Origin: Actinoplanes sichuanensis
GTDB lineage: Bacteria; Actinomycetota; Actinomycetes; Mycobacteriales; Micromonosporaceae
Length of the DNA stretch: 64,000 nucleotides
Reading direction: 5' to 3'
NCBI RefSeq assembly: GCF_033097365.1
Contig: NZ_AP028461.1
Span: forward strand, 2,666,001 to 2,730,000
Shown here one piece after another: positions 53,293 to 62,200 of this stretch; within the stretch, counting starts at the first letter, position 1; each line of letters begins with the position of its first letter. The notes under the pieces were generated by a model. That model was not told the origin of the DNA and made no database searches. It saw only the letters and a program-made list of their open reading frames with translations. Position numbers and translations under genes: made by a program.

Positions 53293-56200
53293 GTGACCTT
53301 CAACGGTTTCATCTCATACAGCCATGCCGCGGACGGCAGGCTGGCTCCCGCCGTGCAACGGGGCCTGCACCGCCTGGCCAAGCCCTGGCATCGCCGGCGC
53401 GCCCTGTGGATCTTCCGGGATCAGACCGGACTGGCGGTGACCCCGGGTCTGTGGTCCTCCATCCAGACCGCGTTGGACGGCTCGGAGTACTTCGTGCTGC
53501 TCGCCTCGCCCGAGGCCGCGCAATCGCGGTGGGTGAACCGGGAGATCGAGCACTGGATGGACACCAAGTCGGCGAACCGGATCCTGCCCGTGGTGACCGA
53601 CGGGGAGTGGGCGTGGGACCAGGACCGTCACGACTTCACCGAGGACTCGACGGCGGTGCCCGATGCGCTGCGGGGGGTGTTCGCCGAGGAGCCGCTGTTC
53701 CTGGATCTGCGGTGGGCGCGGGGCAGCGAGCATCTGAGCCTGCAGCATTCCCGCTTCCGGGACGCGATCGCCCAGTTGGCCGCCCCGATGCACGGGGTGA
53801 GCAAGGACGAACTGGAGGGTGAGGACGTCCGGCACCATCGCCGGGCGCGCCGGCTGGGGTCCGGGGCGTTGGCGATGCTGGTGGTGCTGAGCCTGTTGGC
53901 GGTGCTGACCAGCGTGTCGTCGGTGCGCAACGCGGAGCGGGCGACGGCCGCGGCCGCCGAGGCGTTGCGTCAGCAGCAGGTGGCGGAAGTGCAACGCGGC
54001 AGCGCCGAACGGTTCGAGCAGGAGGCGACCCGGCAGCAGAGGGTGGCGAAGGAGCAGCAGGCCCTGGCGGCGGCCGCGGCGACTGAGGCGCAGCGGTCGG
54101 AGCAGTCGGCGCAAGAGAAGCAATGGCAGGCGGATCAGGCGACCGCCGAGGCCCAGCGGCAGCAGCGGATCGCCGATCAGGCGGCGGATCGGACCCGACA
54201 GCTACAGCGGCTGTCGGAGGAGGCCGGCGAGCGGACGCGGCAGCTGGAGCAGGAGGCTCAGCAGCTGGAGGCGGAGGCGCGGCGGTTGACCAAGATCGCC
54301 GAGGAGAAGCAGCGGGAGGCCAAGGAGGCGACCGCGGAAGCCGCCAGGCAACAGGCCAAAGCGGACCTTCAGCAGCGGATCGCGATCAGTCGGCGGCTGA
54401 CGACCCAGGGCAAGGCCACGATCGGCAGCGACCCGAAGACGGCCCTGATGCTGAGTGCCGCAGCCCAGGAGATCGTGCCCGACGCCGCGACGCACAGCGA
54501 GGTCACCGGTGTCGTCACAGCGACGAGCTACGCCGGCACGATCAGCGACGTGGTGAAGGCCGTCTACGCGCCGGACGGCGTCTTGCTGGCTCTCGGCCCC
54601 GACGGCAAGGTGTCGCTGTGGAACACGACCGACCGGACGAATCCGACCCGCATCACCACACTCAGCGAGCCGGTCGCGGCCCACACCTCCCTGGCGCTCA
54701 GCCCGGACGGGCGAACCCTGGCCGTTGTCAACCGGGAGCACTCCGCGACCCTGTGGGATCTGACCGACCGGCCCCATCCGGTCCGGCTCGCCACGGCGGA
54801 TCCCGACGGCGGCGTGCAAACGGTGGCATTCAGCGGGGACGGGATCACCATCGCCACGGGCAACGGACGCGGGATCACGACGCTGTGGGACGTGACCGAC
54901 CGATCCCAGCCCCGGGAACTCGCCACCATGGGCGAATTCGCCCCGTATACGGCGGACGGATTCGCGTTCAGCTCCGACGGCACCATCCTGGTCGTGGACA
55001 AGATCCGATTCGTCGCGGTCTACGACCTGAGCGATCGGACCGATCCCGTCCACTTCCGCTCGATGCCCGGCTTCGAGTTTACGTCGATGGCGCCCGATCC
55101 GACCGGAAGAACACTGGCCACCGGGGACTACGACGGATTCCTGCATCTCTACCACATGCGGCGTACCGCCACCGCCCAGGTCGAGTCGGCCCAGCCGGCC
55201 CAGCCGGAACAGCAAGACCCGGAGGACCAGGAGGAGCAGGAGGACCCGGAGGACGAGGTCACACCGCCGCCGCCCCTGCCGCCCGACGACCCGGACTCCG
55301 AGCCGTACGCCCGTATGGGCGGCCTGACCGCTTCCGTCGAGGCGATCGCCTACAGCGCGGACGGAAGCCATCTGGCCGCCGGTGACGCGCAGGGCACAGC
55401 GATGGTGTGGAACATGACGTACGCGGAGGGACCCGGGGCGGTCGTCACCGTGCGGGCCAACGGCGCCATCAATTCCGTCTCCTTGGCTCCGGACGCGGAA
55501 ACCCTGGTCACCATCGACAGTTCGGAGACGGCGATCCTCTGGAACGTCAAACCCGTCGGGACTCCGGATCCGCTCGCCGCGCTCCCCGTCCAGGGCGGGC
55601 AGATCAAGGCGGCGGCGATCCGGCCGGACGGACGTTCCCTGGTCGCCGCCGGCCCCGACGGCACGGCGCGCTCCTGGGACGTGACCGACCCGGCCCGGCC
55701 CGTCCAGGGCGCCGACCTGTCCATCCGCAGCGCAGCGGTGCGGGCGGTGGCGTTCAGCCCCGACGGCCGTACGGCGGCGGCCATCGGCAGCCAGGACGGG
55801 CAGTTGACGCTGACGGATGTGACCCGCCCGGACCAGCCGGTCGCGCTCCCGGGCCGGACCGAGGCCATGTACGGGACCAACCCGATGGTGTTCAGCCCGG
55901 ACGGGCGCACCCTCGCCGTCGTCGCCGACTCCACCCGGCTGCTGCTGTGGAACGTGGCCGACCGGACCCGTCCCACCCTGCTGGCCACGCTGAGCGGCAT
56001 GACCTTCGGGACGGCGGTGGCCTTCAGCCCGGACGGGCACACGCTGGCCACCAGCGGCCTCCATCGCGGCCTGACGCTGTGGGACGTGACCGACCGCGCC
56101 ACCCCCGTGCAGCTCGGCACGCTGGCCGGCCACAACGGTCAGGTGACCGCGATGGCCTTCAGCCCGGACGGGCACACCGTGGCGAGCGGCGGCGTCGACA

Positions 56201-56634
56201 CCCTGGCGATGCTGTGGGACATCACCGACCGAGCCCGTCCGCTCCGGCTCACCACGCTGACCAGCCACAGCGGCAACGTGGCCACGATGGCCTTCAGCCC
56301 CGACGGGCGCACCCTGGCAACCGGGGACTCGGACTCCGAATTGTTCCTGTGGGACACCGCCAACCCGGCCGGACCGATCCGGCTCGTCTCGTTGCGTGGC
56401 CTCGGTGGCCAGGCGCGGGCGGTGATGTTCCAGCGCGACGGGCGCACCCTGGCCGTCGCCGCCCAGACCACGAGCCGAGGCGCGACCGTCAAGCTGTGGG
56501 ACTACTCGAAGCTGAACAAGCTCCGCGCTGACCCGGCCGCCTACGCCTGCGCCATCACCGGCCGCGGCCTCGGTGCCGACGAATGGGCCCGCTACATTCC
56601 GGAGGTTCCGTACCGGCGTACCTGCACCGGCTGA
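53293..56634 (+). CDS. TIR / transmembrane / coiled-coil / double WD40 protein
   Basis: The GTG at 53293 has AGGGGA six bases upstream and is preferred, giving 1113 residues. Residues 1 to about 130 are a TIR domain (FNGFISYSHAADG; LASPEAAQSRWVNREIEHWM), with Glu84 at the position of the catalytic NADase Glu of SARM1-like TIRs. A transmembrane helix (about 187-208) follows, then a Gln/Glu/Ala-rich coiled coil (about 208-360). Residues about 415-1085 hold 14 WD40 repeats (FSPDGRTLA...LWDVTDR type), enough for two seven-bladed propellers, with an acidic Pro-rich insert (about 626-672). A signalling or defence protein anchored in the membrane is likely. Confidence 0.85.
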   Translation: MTFNGFISYSHAADGRLAPAVQRGLHRLAKPWHRRRALWIFRDQTGLAVTPGLWSSIQTALDGSEYFVLLASPEAAQSRWVNREIEHWMDTKSANRILPVVTDGEWAWDQDRHDFTEDSTAVPDALRGVFAEEPLFLDLRWARGSEHLSLQHSRFRDAIAQLAAPMHGVSKDELEGEDVRHHRRARRLGSGALAMLVVLSLLAVLTSVSSVRNAERATAAAAEALRQQQVAEVQRGSAERFEQEATRQQRVAKEQQALAAAAATEAQRSEQSAQEKQWQADQATAEAQRQQRIADQAADRTRQLQRLSEEAGERTRQLEQEAQQLEAEARRLTKIAEEKQREAKEATAEAARQQAKADLQQRIAISRRLTTQGKATIGSDPKTALMLSAAAQEIVPDAATHSEVTGVVTATSYAGTISDVVKAVYAPDGVLLALGPDGKVSLWNTTDRTNPTRITTLSEPVAAHTSLALSPDGRTLAVVNREHSATLWDLTDRPHPVRLATADPDGGVQTVAFSGDGITIATGNGRGITTLWDVTDRSQPRELATMGEFAPYTADGFAFSSDGTILVVDKIRFVAVYDLSDRTDPVHFRSMPGFEFTSMAPDPTGRTLATGDYDGFLHLYHMRRTATAQVESAQPAQPEQQDPEDQEEQEDPEDEVTPPPPLPPDDPDSEPYARMGGLTASVEAIAYSADGSHLAAGDAQGTAMVWNMTYAEGPGAVVTVRANGAINSVSLAPDAETLVTIDSSETAILWNVKPVGTPDPLAALPVQGGQIKAAAIRPDGRSLVAAGPDGTARSWDVTDPARPVQGADLSIRSAAVRAVAFSPDGRTAAAIGSQDGQLTLTDVTRPDQPVALPGRTEAMYGTNPMVFSPDGRTLAVVADSTRLLLWNVADRTRPTLLATLSGMTFGTAVAFSPDGHTLATSGLHRGLTLWDVTDRATPVQLGTLAGHNGQVTAMAFSPDGHTVASGGVDTLAMLWDITDRARPLRLTTLTSHSGNVATMAFSPDGRTLATGDSDSELFLWDTANPAGPIRLVSLRGLGGQARAVMFQRDGRTLAVAAQTTSRGATVKLWDYSKLNKLRADPAAYACAITGRGLGADEWARYIPEVPYRRTCTG

Positions 56635-56693
56635 CCGGCCTTCGGTGCCGGGGCGCAGACCCAGCGGCCGTCCTTCCAACCGCAGATCTGCTC
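56635..56693 (-). other. Short coding-looking remnant between the IS element and the TIR gene
   Basis: Reading leftward from the IS end, one frame gives QICGWKDGRWVCAPAPKAG and stops at 56592 inside the antisense of the TIR gene. Codons favour G/C in the third position. It may be the last codons of a gene cut by the IS, but it does not look like the tannase gene on the other side. I do not recognise it. Confidence 0.3.
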
Positions 56694-56695
56694 TT

Positions 56696-56738
56696 GACAT
56701 CCTCTCCGTCCTAAGGGGCGGGGATTCCCTCCACGCTG
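56696..56738 (-). ncRNA. Right-end hairpin, probable 3' part of the TnpB omega RNA
   Basis: On the reverse strand the stretch after the tnpB catalytic region holds CCCCGCCCCTTAGGACGGAG, which folds into a GC-rich hairpin typical of IS605 right ends in actinomycetes. In this family the same segment forms the scaffold of the guide RNA, and the guide is copied from DNA beyond the end, here leftward from about 56693. Confidence 0.6.
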
Positions 56739-57943
56739 CGTGTGGAACGCGCAGCGTCCGGGTGGGTTACCGCTTCGCCGCGCGGTGCCGGGACGAGTCC
56801 TGGTCTTACCTGCGCTCCACGGTCGTTTCGACTCTCCGCCCGTCCGGCGGCGAGCACGTTGATGGCGGCGTTGACGTCCCGGTCGTGGGCTGCTCCGCAG
56901 GGGCAGTGCCATGCTCGGACGTTGAGTGCCATCTTCTCGTTGATGTGGCCGCACTGCGAGCACAGGCGGGTGGAGGGGAAGAACCGATCCACCCGGCCGA
57001 AGGCCCGGCCGTACCGGGCGGCCTTGTATTCCAGCATCGCGGTGAAGCCGGCCCACCCGGCATCGTGTACGGACTTCGCGAGCCGGGTCCGGCCGAGACC
57101 GACGACGCACAGGTCCTCGACGTACACCGCTTGGCTCTCGCGGATGATCGCCGTGGACAGCTTGTGCTGCCAGTCGCGCCGGGTGTCGGCCACCCGGGCG
57201 TGTGCCCTGGCGACCCTCTCGACGGCCTTCTTGCGGTTGGCCGAGCCTTTCTGCTTGCGTGAGAGGGCCTGTTGCAGCCGCTTGAGCTTGCGCGCCGCGC
57301 GGCGCAGGAACTTCGGCGCGGCCACCTTCGTGCCGTCGGAGAGGACCGCGAAGTGGGTCAGGCCCAGGTCGATGCCGATCTCGGACTCGACCGGCGGCAA
57401 CGCCTCGTCGGTGGTGTGGACGACGAACGAGGCGAAGTACCGCCCGGCCGCGTCCCGGATGATCGCCACGGACGACGGGTCCGACGGCAGGGTCCTCGAC
57501 CAGCGCACCGTCAGGTCGCCGATCTTCGGCAGCCGCAGGCGGCCGTCGTCGAGAACCTTGAACCGGCTGTTCTTGGTGAACCGGATCGCCTGCCGGTTGT
57601 CCTTACGCGACCGGAACCGGGGCGGGGCCACCTTGCGGCCCTTGCGCTTGCCGGTGATCGAGGCGAAGAAGTTGCGGTAGGCGGTGTTCAGATCGGCGAG
57701 GGCCTGCTGCAACACCACGGCCGACACCTCGCCGAGCCACGCCCGTTCCGGGGTCAGTTTCGCCTCGGTGATCAGACGCCGGGACAACTCGGCGTCGGAA
57801 ACGTACTTCTCGCCCGCCTCCCGCGCCGCCTGGCGCAGGCGCAGCCCGTCGTTGAACACCACCCGCGCGCACCCGAACGCCCTGGCCAGCTCGATCTGCT
57901 GGCCGGGCGTCGGGTAGACGCGGAAGTTGTAACGGAGCTGCAC
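56711..57943 (-). CDS. tnpB: TnpB RNA-guided nuclease of the IS605 element
   Basis: A 410-residue protein from GTG 57943 (VQLRYNFRVYPT, the usual N-terminus). The split RuvC site is complete: Asp in IGIDLGLTHFAVL, Glu in VYVEDLCVVG and Asp in HDRDVNAAINVLAAG. The zinc ribbon is CSQCG ... CPCG. Length and order match active TnpB proteins, ancestors of Cas12. The last codons overlap the right-end RNA scaffold. Because tnpA is broken, this copy could act only on its target site or be mobilised in trans. Confidence 0.93.
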   Translation of the reverse strand: MQLRYNFRVYPTPGQQIELARAFGCARVVFNDGLRLRQAAREAGEKYVSDAELSRRLITEAKLTPERAWLGEVSAVVLQQALADLNTAYRNFFASITGKRKGRKVAPPRFRSRKDNRQAIRFTKNSRFKVLDDGRLRLPKIGDLTVRWSRTLPSDPSSVAIIRDAAGRYFASFVVHTTDEALPPVESEIGIDLGLTHFAVLSDGTKVAAPKFLRRAARKLKRLQQALSRKQKGSANRKKAVERVARAHARVADTRRDWQHKLSTAIIRESQAVYVEDLCVVGLGRTRLAKSVHDAGWAGFTAMLEYKAARYGRAFGRVDRFFPSTRLCSQCGHINEKMALNVRAWHCPCGAAHDRDVNAAINVLAAGRAESRNDRGAQVRPGLVPAPRGEAVTHPDAARSTRSVEGIPAP

Positions 57944-57967
57944 GAGACAAAACGTACCATTTGGTCG

Positions 57968-58437
57968 ATGGTTGATCTTGCAGGCATTCGCACTGGCAGA
58001 CACTGTGTTTTCGCGATGCACGTCCACTTGGTCTTCGTGACGAAGTTCGGCGCGAGGTGTTCACCGATCGGCACCTGACCCGGATGGAGGCGGTCATGCG
58101 GGACGTGTGCGCCGACTTCGAGGCCGAGCTGATCGAGTTCAACGGCGAGAACAGCCACGTGCACCTGCTGGTCGACTTCCCGCCGGAGGTCGCCGTGACC
58201 CGGCTGGTCAACTCCCTCAAGGGCGTCTCCTCGCGCCGCCTGCGGCAGGAGTTCCCCGACCTCGTGCAGCACTACTACCGGGCCAATAAGCTATGGTCGG
58301 GCTCGTACTTCGCGGGCTCCGCCGGCGGCGCACCACTGAGCGTCGCAAAGCAGTACATCGAGCAGCAGAACCGTCCCGGTCAAGGCACCGCCCGGGCCTC
58401 GCGGCCCTCCCAACGCGGCCCTTCACCCCCGACCTGA
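57968..58437 (+). pseudogene. tnpA: TnpA Y1 (HUH) transposase, frameshifted
   Basis: The N-terminal part from ATG 57968 reads MVDLAGIRTGRHCVFAMHVHLVFVTKF, the usual IS200 TnpA start, then leaves frame near 58045 where one base seems lost from the expected FRREVFTDRH sequence. The second frame continues VFTDRHLTRMEAVMRDVCADF and has the HUH pair (HVHLL) and the catalytic Tyr (VAKQYIEQQNRP). The stop lies in the left-end hairpin. As it stands no full-length transposase is made unless frameshifting occurs. Confidence 0.8.
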
Positions 58438-58442
58438 AGGCC
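58417..58442. repeat. Left-end hairpin of the IS605 element
   Basis: GGCCCTTCA and TGAAGGCC pair, with one bulged C, around a 9-base loop. Subterminal hairpins of this kind are the TnpA recognition structures of IS200/IS605 elements. Confidence 0.6.
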
Positions 58443-59042
58443 GAAGCGCTGGTCCGCACCCCGGTAGCGGGCGATGAGTTGTTTGGCGACGACCGCGACG
58501 ACGTGGTCGGCCCGGTGGCCGAAGTCGACCCGCAGTTGCGGGTCGGCCCCGAAGGCGGCGTCGAAGCCGTAGGCGCCGACGTGTCCCTGATTGCCGGTGG
58601 CGACGGCGAAGTCGCCACGGTCCAGCGGTACGCACCCGTCGGCGGCGTCGGCGAAGAAGTCGACACTGCCGCAGAACGCCCCGCATCCGGTCTGCAGATA
58701 CCGCTGCCGCCACGTCTCGGTGGGCAGCAGCACGTCGAACTGGATCTGTGGCGCCGCGATCCCCTTGACCTCGCAGGCGGGCCGGCCGCTCGGTGAGGTG
58801 GTCTCGGTCGCGGATGCGATGACCGCCGGGGCGTCGGGGGTGCCCGACAGGTCCTGCCCGGCGAGGGCGGCGCAGTCGATCTTCGGCAGGACGACGGCCG
58901 GGCCGTCCGCCGTGAGCGCCGCGGTCACCGGCGTCCGGGGTGCGGCCTGGCTGCCACCGGCCACCACGAGGACGGCGAGGACGACCGACAGGGCCTGGAT
59001 TCCGGCGGTACGGATGGCGCGTAGCGGAGCGGGTGTACGCAT
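58443..59042 (-). pseudogene. Tannase/feruloyl esterase-family hydrolase, 3' end lost at the IS
   Basis: Starts at ATG 59042 with GGGAGG upstream and a signal peptide (IQALSVVLAVLVVAGGSQAA). The reading frame shows the family pattern: PKIDCAALAGQDLSG, ACEVKGIAAPQIQFDVLLP, RYLQTGCGAFCG, GDFAVATGNQGH and VDFGHRADHV. It breaks after YRGADQRFG at the IS left end, before the expected GCSDGGR nucleophile block. About 200 residues remain of a usual 500 or more, so the enzyme is inactive. The missing part is not on the other side of the element. Confidence 0.8.
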
Positions 59043-59145
59043 GGTGTCCTCCCGTGATCGTGGGATTTCGAGCACGGACGCTAGATCCGGCCGTCGACGG
59101 GCGTCAATCAGAAACCCGACGAGGGCCCTCCACTATGGCCGATCA

Positions 59146-59174
59146 TTGCGCTGACGTGACGGTGTCCGTACGAT
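59146..59174 (+). promoter_or_regulatory. Promoter of the GH78 gene
   Basis: TTGCGC (59146-59151) and TACGAT (59169-59174) are separated by exactly 17 bp, a good housekeeping-type promoter. The start point would fall near 59181, just before the operator palindrome. Confidence 0.6.
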
Positions 59175-59190
59175 CGTGTTAACAGCCGCC

Positions 59191-59204
59191 CTGAAACGTT
59201 TCAG
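59191..59204. promoter_or_regulatory. LacI-family operator upstream of the GH78 gene
   Basis: CTGAAACGTTTCAG is a perfect 14-bp palindrome with the central CG typical of LacI/GalR-type repressor sites. It lies about 10 bp after the predicted transcription start, where a bound repressor would block elongation or clearance. A partial second copy (ATCGTTTCC) follows. No LacI gene is in the window. Confidence 0.75.
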
Positions 59205-59275
59205 CAATCGTTTCCACCCGCTCGGCACGCCTCTCCGTGCCGCACTTCGGCGTGCCCGATTCAGAAGGGCGAAAC

Positions 59276-62200
59276 ATGAACCGAGAAACGAGACCGCTCC
59301 GCGCCGCCTGCCTGGCGGCCCTCCTCCTGCTCACCATCGTCGGCCTCCCCACCCCGGCGACCGCCGCCGCTCCCGCACCGACCGTGACCGGCCTGACCGT
59401 CGAGGGCGTTCCCGGCGCCCTCGGCATCGACACCCCGGCACCCCGGCTCGGCTGGCAGATCGCCTCGGCCCGGCGCGGCGTCACCCAGTCGGCCTACCAG
59501 GTACGGGTCGCGTCCGCCGCCGCCCGACTGGCGGCCGGAAAACCCGACGTCTGGGACAGCGGCCGCACCACCGGCACCGACTCCACCCAGGTGCCGTACG
59601 GCGGCCCCGCACCGACCTCCGCCACCCGCTACCACTGGCAGGTCCGGATCTGGGACGCCGCCGGCCGCGCCTCGGCCTGGAGCACCCCGTCCTGGTGGGA
59701 GACCGGCCTGCTGAACACCGGCGACTGGCAGGCGAAGTGGATCGGCCGGGAACGGCCCAGCGCCACCTGGTCGGACTACACCCTCGACGTCCGCCTGACC
59801 GTGACCCGCGACGCCGCCGGGATCTTCTTCAGGGCGCGCGGCGTCAACGACGCCTACATGTGGCAGCTCGCCAACTTCGGCAACGCACCCGTCCTGCGCC
59901 CGCACGTGCGCACCGGCGGCACCTGGCAGCTGCTCAAACAGGTCCCGATCGACGCCGTGATCGCGCCCGCCGACTTCAACAAGCCCCACGACCTGCGCAT
60001 CGAGACGGCCGGCAGCACCATCCGGACGTTCGTCGACGGCGCGCTGGTCGACACCACCGTCGACACCAGACGCACGAGCGGCACCATCGGCCTGCGCACC
60101 TCGAATCCCGAATCGGCGATCGTCCACTCGGTGCGACTCACCGTCGCCGGGAAGGTCGAGGTCGACGCCGACCTCACCCGGGGCGCCAACCCGTTCACCG
60201 CCGGCACTCCGACCCCGCAGGGACTGGCCGTCTCCGGCTCGACCGAGACGCTGCTGGCCGACCCGGGCGGCAAGCCGCTGCTGCGCCGTGAGTTCCGCGT
60301 CGACCGCAAGGTCAGCCGGGCCCGGATCCACGCGACCGCGCTCGGCGTCTACGAGCTGTCGCTCAACGGTTCACGCGTCGGCGACCACCAGCTGGCACCG
60401 GGCTGGACCGACTACGCCAAGCGGATCCAGTACCAGAGCTTCGACGTCACCGACCAGCTCGTCACCGGGGACAACACCATCGGGGCGATGCTCGGCGACG
60501 GCTGGTACTCCGGTTCCATCGCCTGGCTCGGCGACAAGCTCTACGGCGAACGGCCCGAACTGCTCGCGCAGCTGCGCATCGACTACACCGACGGCACCTC
60601 GCAGATCATCGGCAGCGACGGAACCTGGCGGTCCGCCGACGGGCCGGTGCTGCGCGGCGACAACATCCACGGCGAGACGTACGACGCACGACTCGACCCG
60701 CCGGGCTGGCGTACCTCCGCCTTCGACGACAGCACCTGGTCGGCGGCGACCGTGCGCGACACCTCCACCGACGACCCGACGAGTCGCCTGGTCGCGCAGG
60801 TCGACCCGCCGGTCAAGGTGACCGGCGAACTCGCCGCCAAGACGGTCACCCAGGTCAAGCCCGGGGTGTGGGTGTTCGACCTCGGCCAGAACATGGTCGG
60901 CTCGACCCGGCTCGAGGTCACCGGCGAGGCCGGGCAGACCGTGCGGATCCGGCACGCCGAGGTCCTCAACCCGGACGGCACGGTCTACACCGCCAACCTG
61001 CGCACCGCCCAGGCCACCGACTACTACACCCTGGCCGGCACCGGCACCGAGGTGTACGAGCCGCGGTTCACCTTCCACGGCTTCCGTTACGTGGAGCTGA
61101 CCGGCTACCCCGGCACGCCCGACCTGTCCACGGTGACCGGCCGGGTGATCGGGACGGCGGCACCCTTCACCGGCGAACTGACCACCTCCGACCCGATGGT
61201 CAACCAGCTGCAGAGCAACATCGTCTGGGGCCAGCGCGGCAACTTCCTGTCGGTGCCGACCGACACCCCGGCCCGCGACGAGCGGCTCGGTTGGACCGGT
61301 GACATCAACGTGTTCGCCGAGACCGCGACGTTCAACATGGATTCGCTGAGCTTCCTCACCAAGTGGCTGGCCGACATGCGCGACGCCCAGTCCGCCAACG
61401 GCGCCTACCCCGACGTGGCGCCCCGCAGCTGCTGCGGCGAGGGGGTCTCCGGCTGGGCCGACGCCGGCATCACGGTGCCGTACACGCTGTGGAAACGCTA
61501 CGGCGACACGAAGGTGTTGACCGACCATTACGACTCGATGCGCCGGTACGTCGACTACGTGCAGGCCACCAGCGACGGACTGCTCCGGCCGAACGCGGGC
61601 CCGTACCTGGACTGGCTGAACCTGGACGACCCGACTCCGGCCGGCGTGGTCGGGACCGCCTACGCCGCGTACAGCACCAGGCTCTTCGCCGAGATGGCCG
61701 CGGCCCTGGGCCGCACCGCGGACGCCGAGCGGTACGGCGCTCGCGCCACCGCCGTCACCCGGGCGTTCGCCGACGCCTACATCTCCGCCGACGGCCGGAT
61801 CCAGGGCGACAGCCAGACCGCGTACGTCCTGGCCCTGAGCATGAACCTGGTCCCGGCCACCCTGCGTGACGCCGCCGGCAAGCGCCTCGCCGAGCGGGTC
61901 GCGTCGCGCGGCCACCACCTGTCCACCGGCTTCCTCGGCACCCCCGACCTGCTGCCGGCGCTCACCGACACCGGCAACCTGGACATCGCCTACCGGCTGC
62001 TGACCAACCGGGACTATCCCTCGTGGGGCTACGAGATCGCGCGCGGCGCCACCACGATCTGGGAACGCTGGGACTCGATCAAACCCGACGGCACCTTCGG
62101 CGACGTCGGCATGAATTCCTTCAACCACTATGCGTACGGGGCGGTCGGCGACTGGATGTACCGGACCATCGGCGGCATCCGCCCGGACGACGGCGCGCCC

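Larger units (their letters stand above)
56696..58442. mobile_element. IS200/IS605-family element with divergent tnpA and tnpB
   Basis: The element carries tnpB on the reverse strand and a frameshifted tnpA on the forward strand, with subterminal hairpins instead of inverted repeats, which is the IS605 plan. The right end lies by the hairpin at about 56701-56728 next to TTGACAT; the left end is the hairpin at 58417-58442. It sits inside a truncated tannase-like gene. Confidence 0.85.

Noticed and set aside
54200..56520. Possible tandem DNA repeat array in the WD40 region
   Set aside because: The periodicity of about 130 bp comes from protein-level WD40 repeats; units differ at the DNA level, so it is not a satellite or CRISPR.
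54202..56700. Reverse frame of 832 codons opposite the TIR/WD40 gene
   Set aside because: WD40 repeats give periodic antisense patterns; the forward reading has TIR and WD40 signatures.
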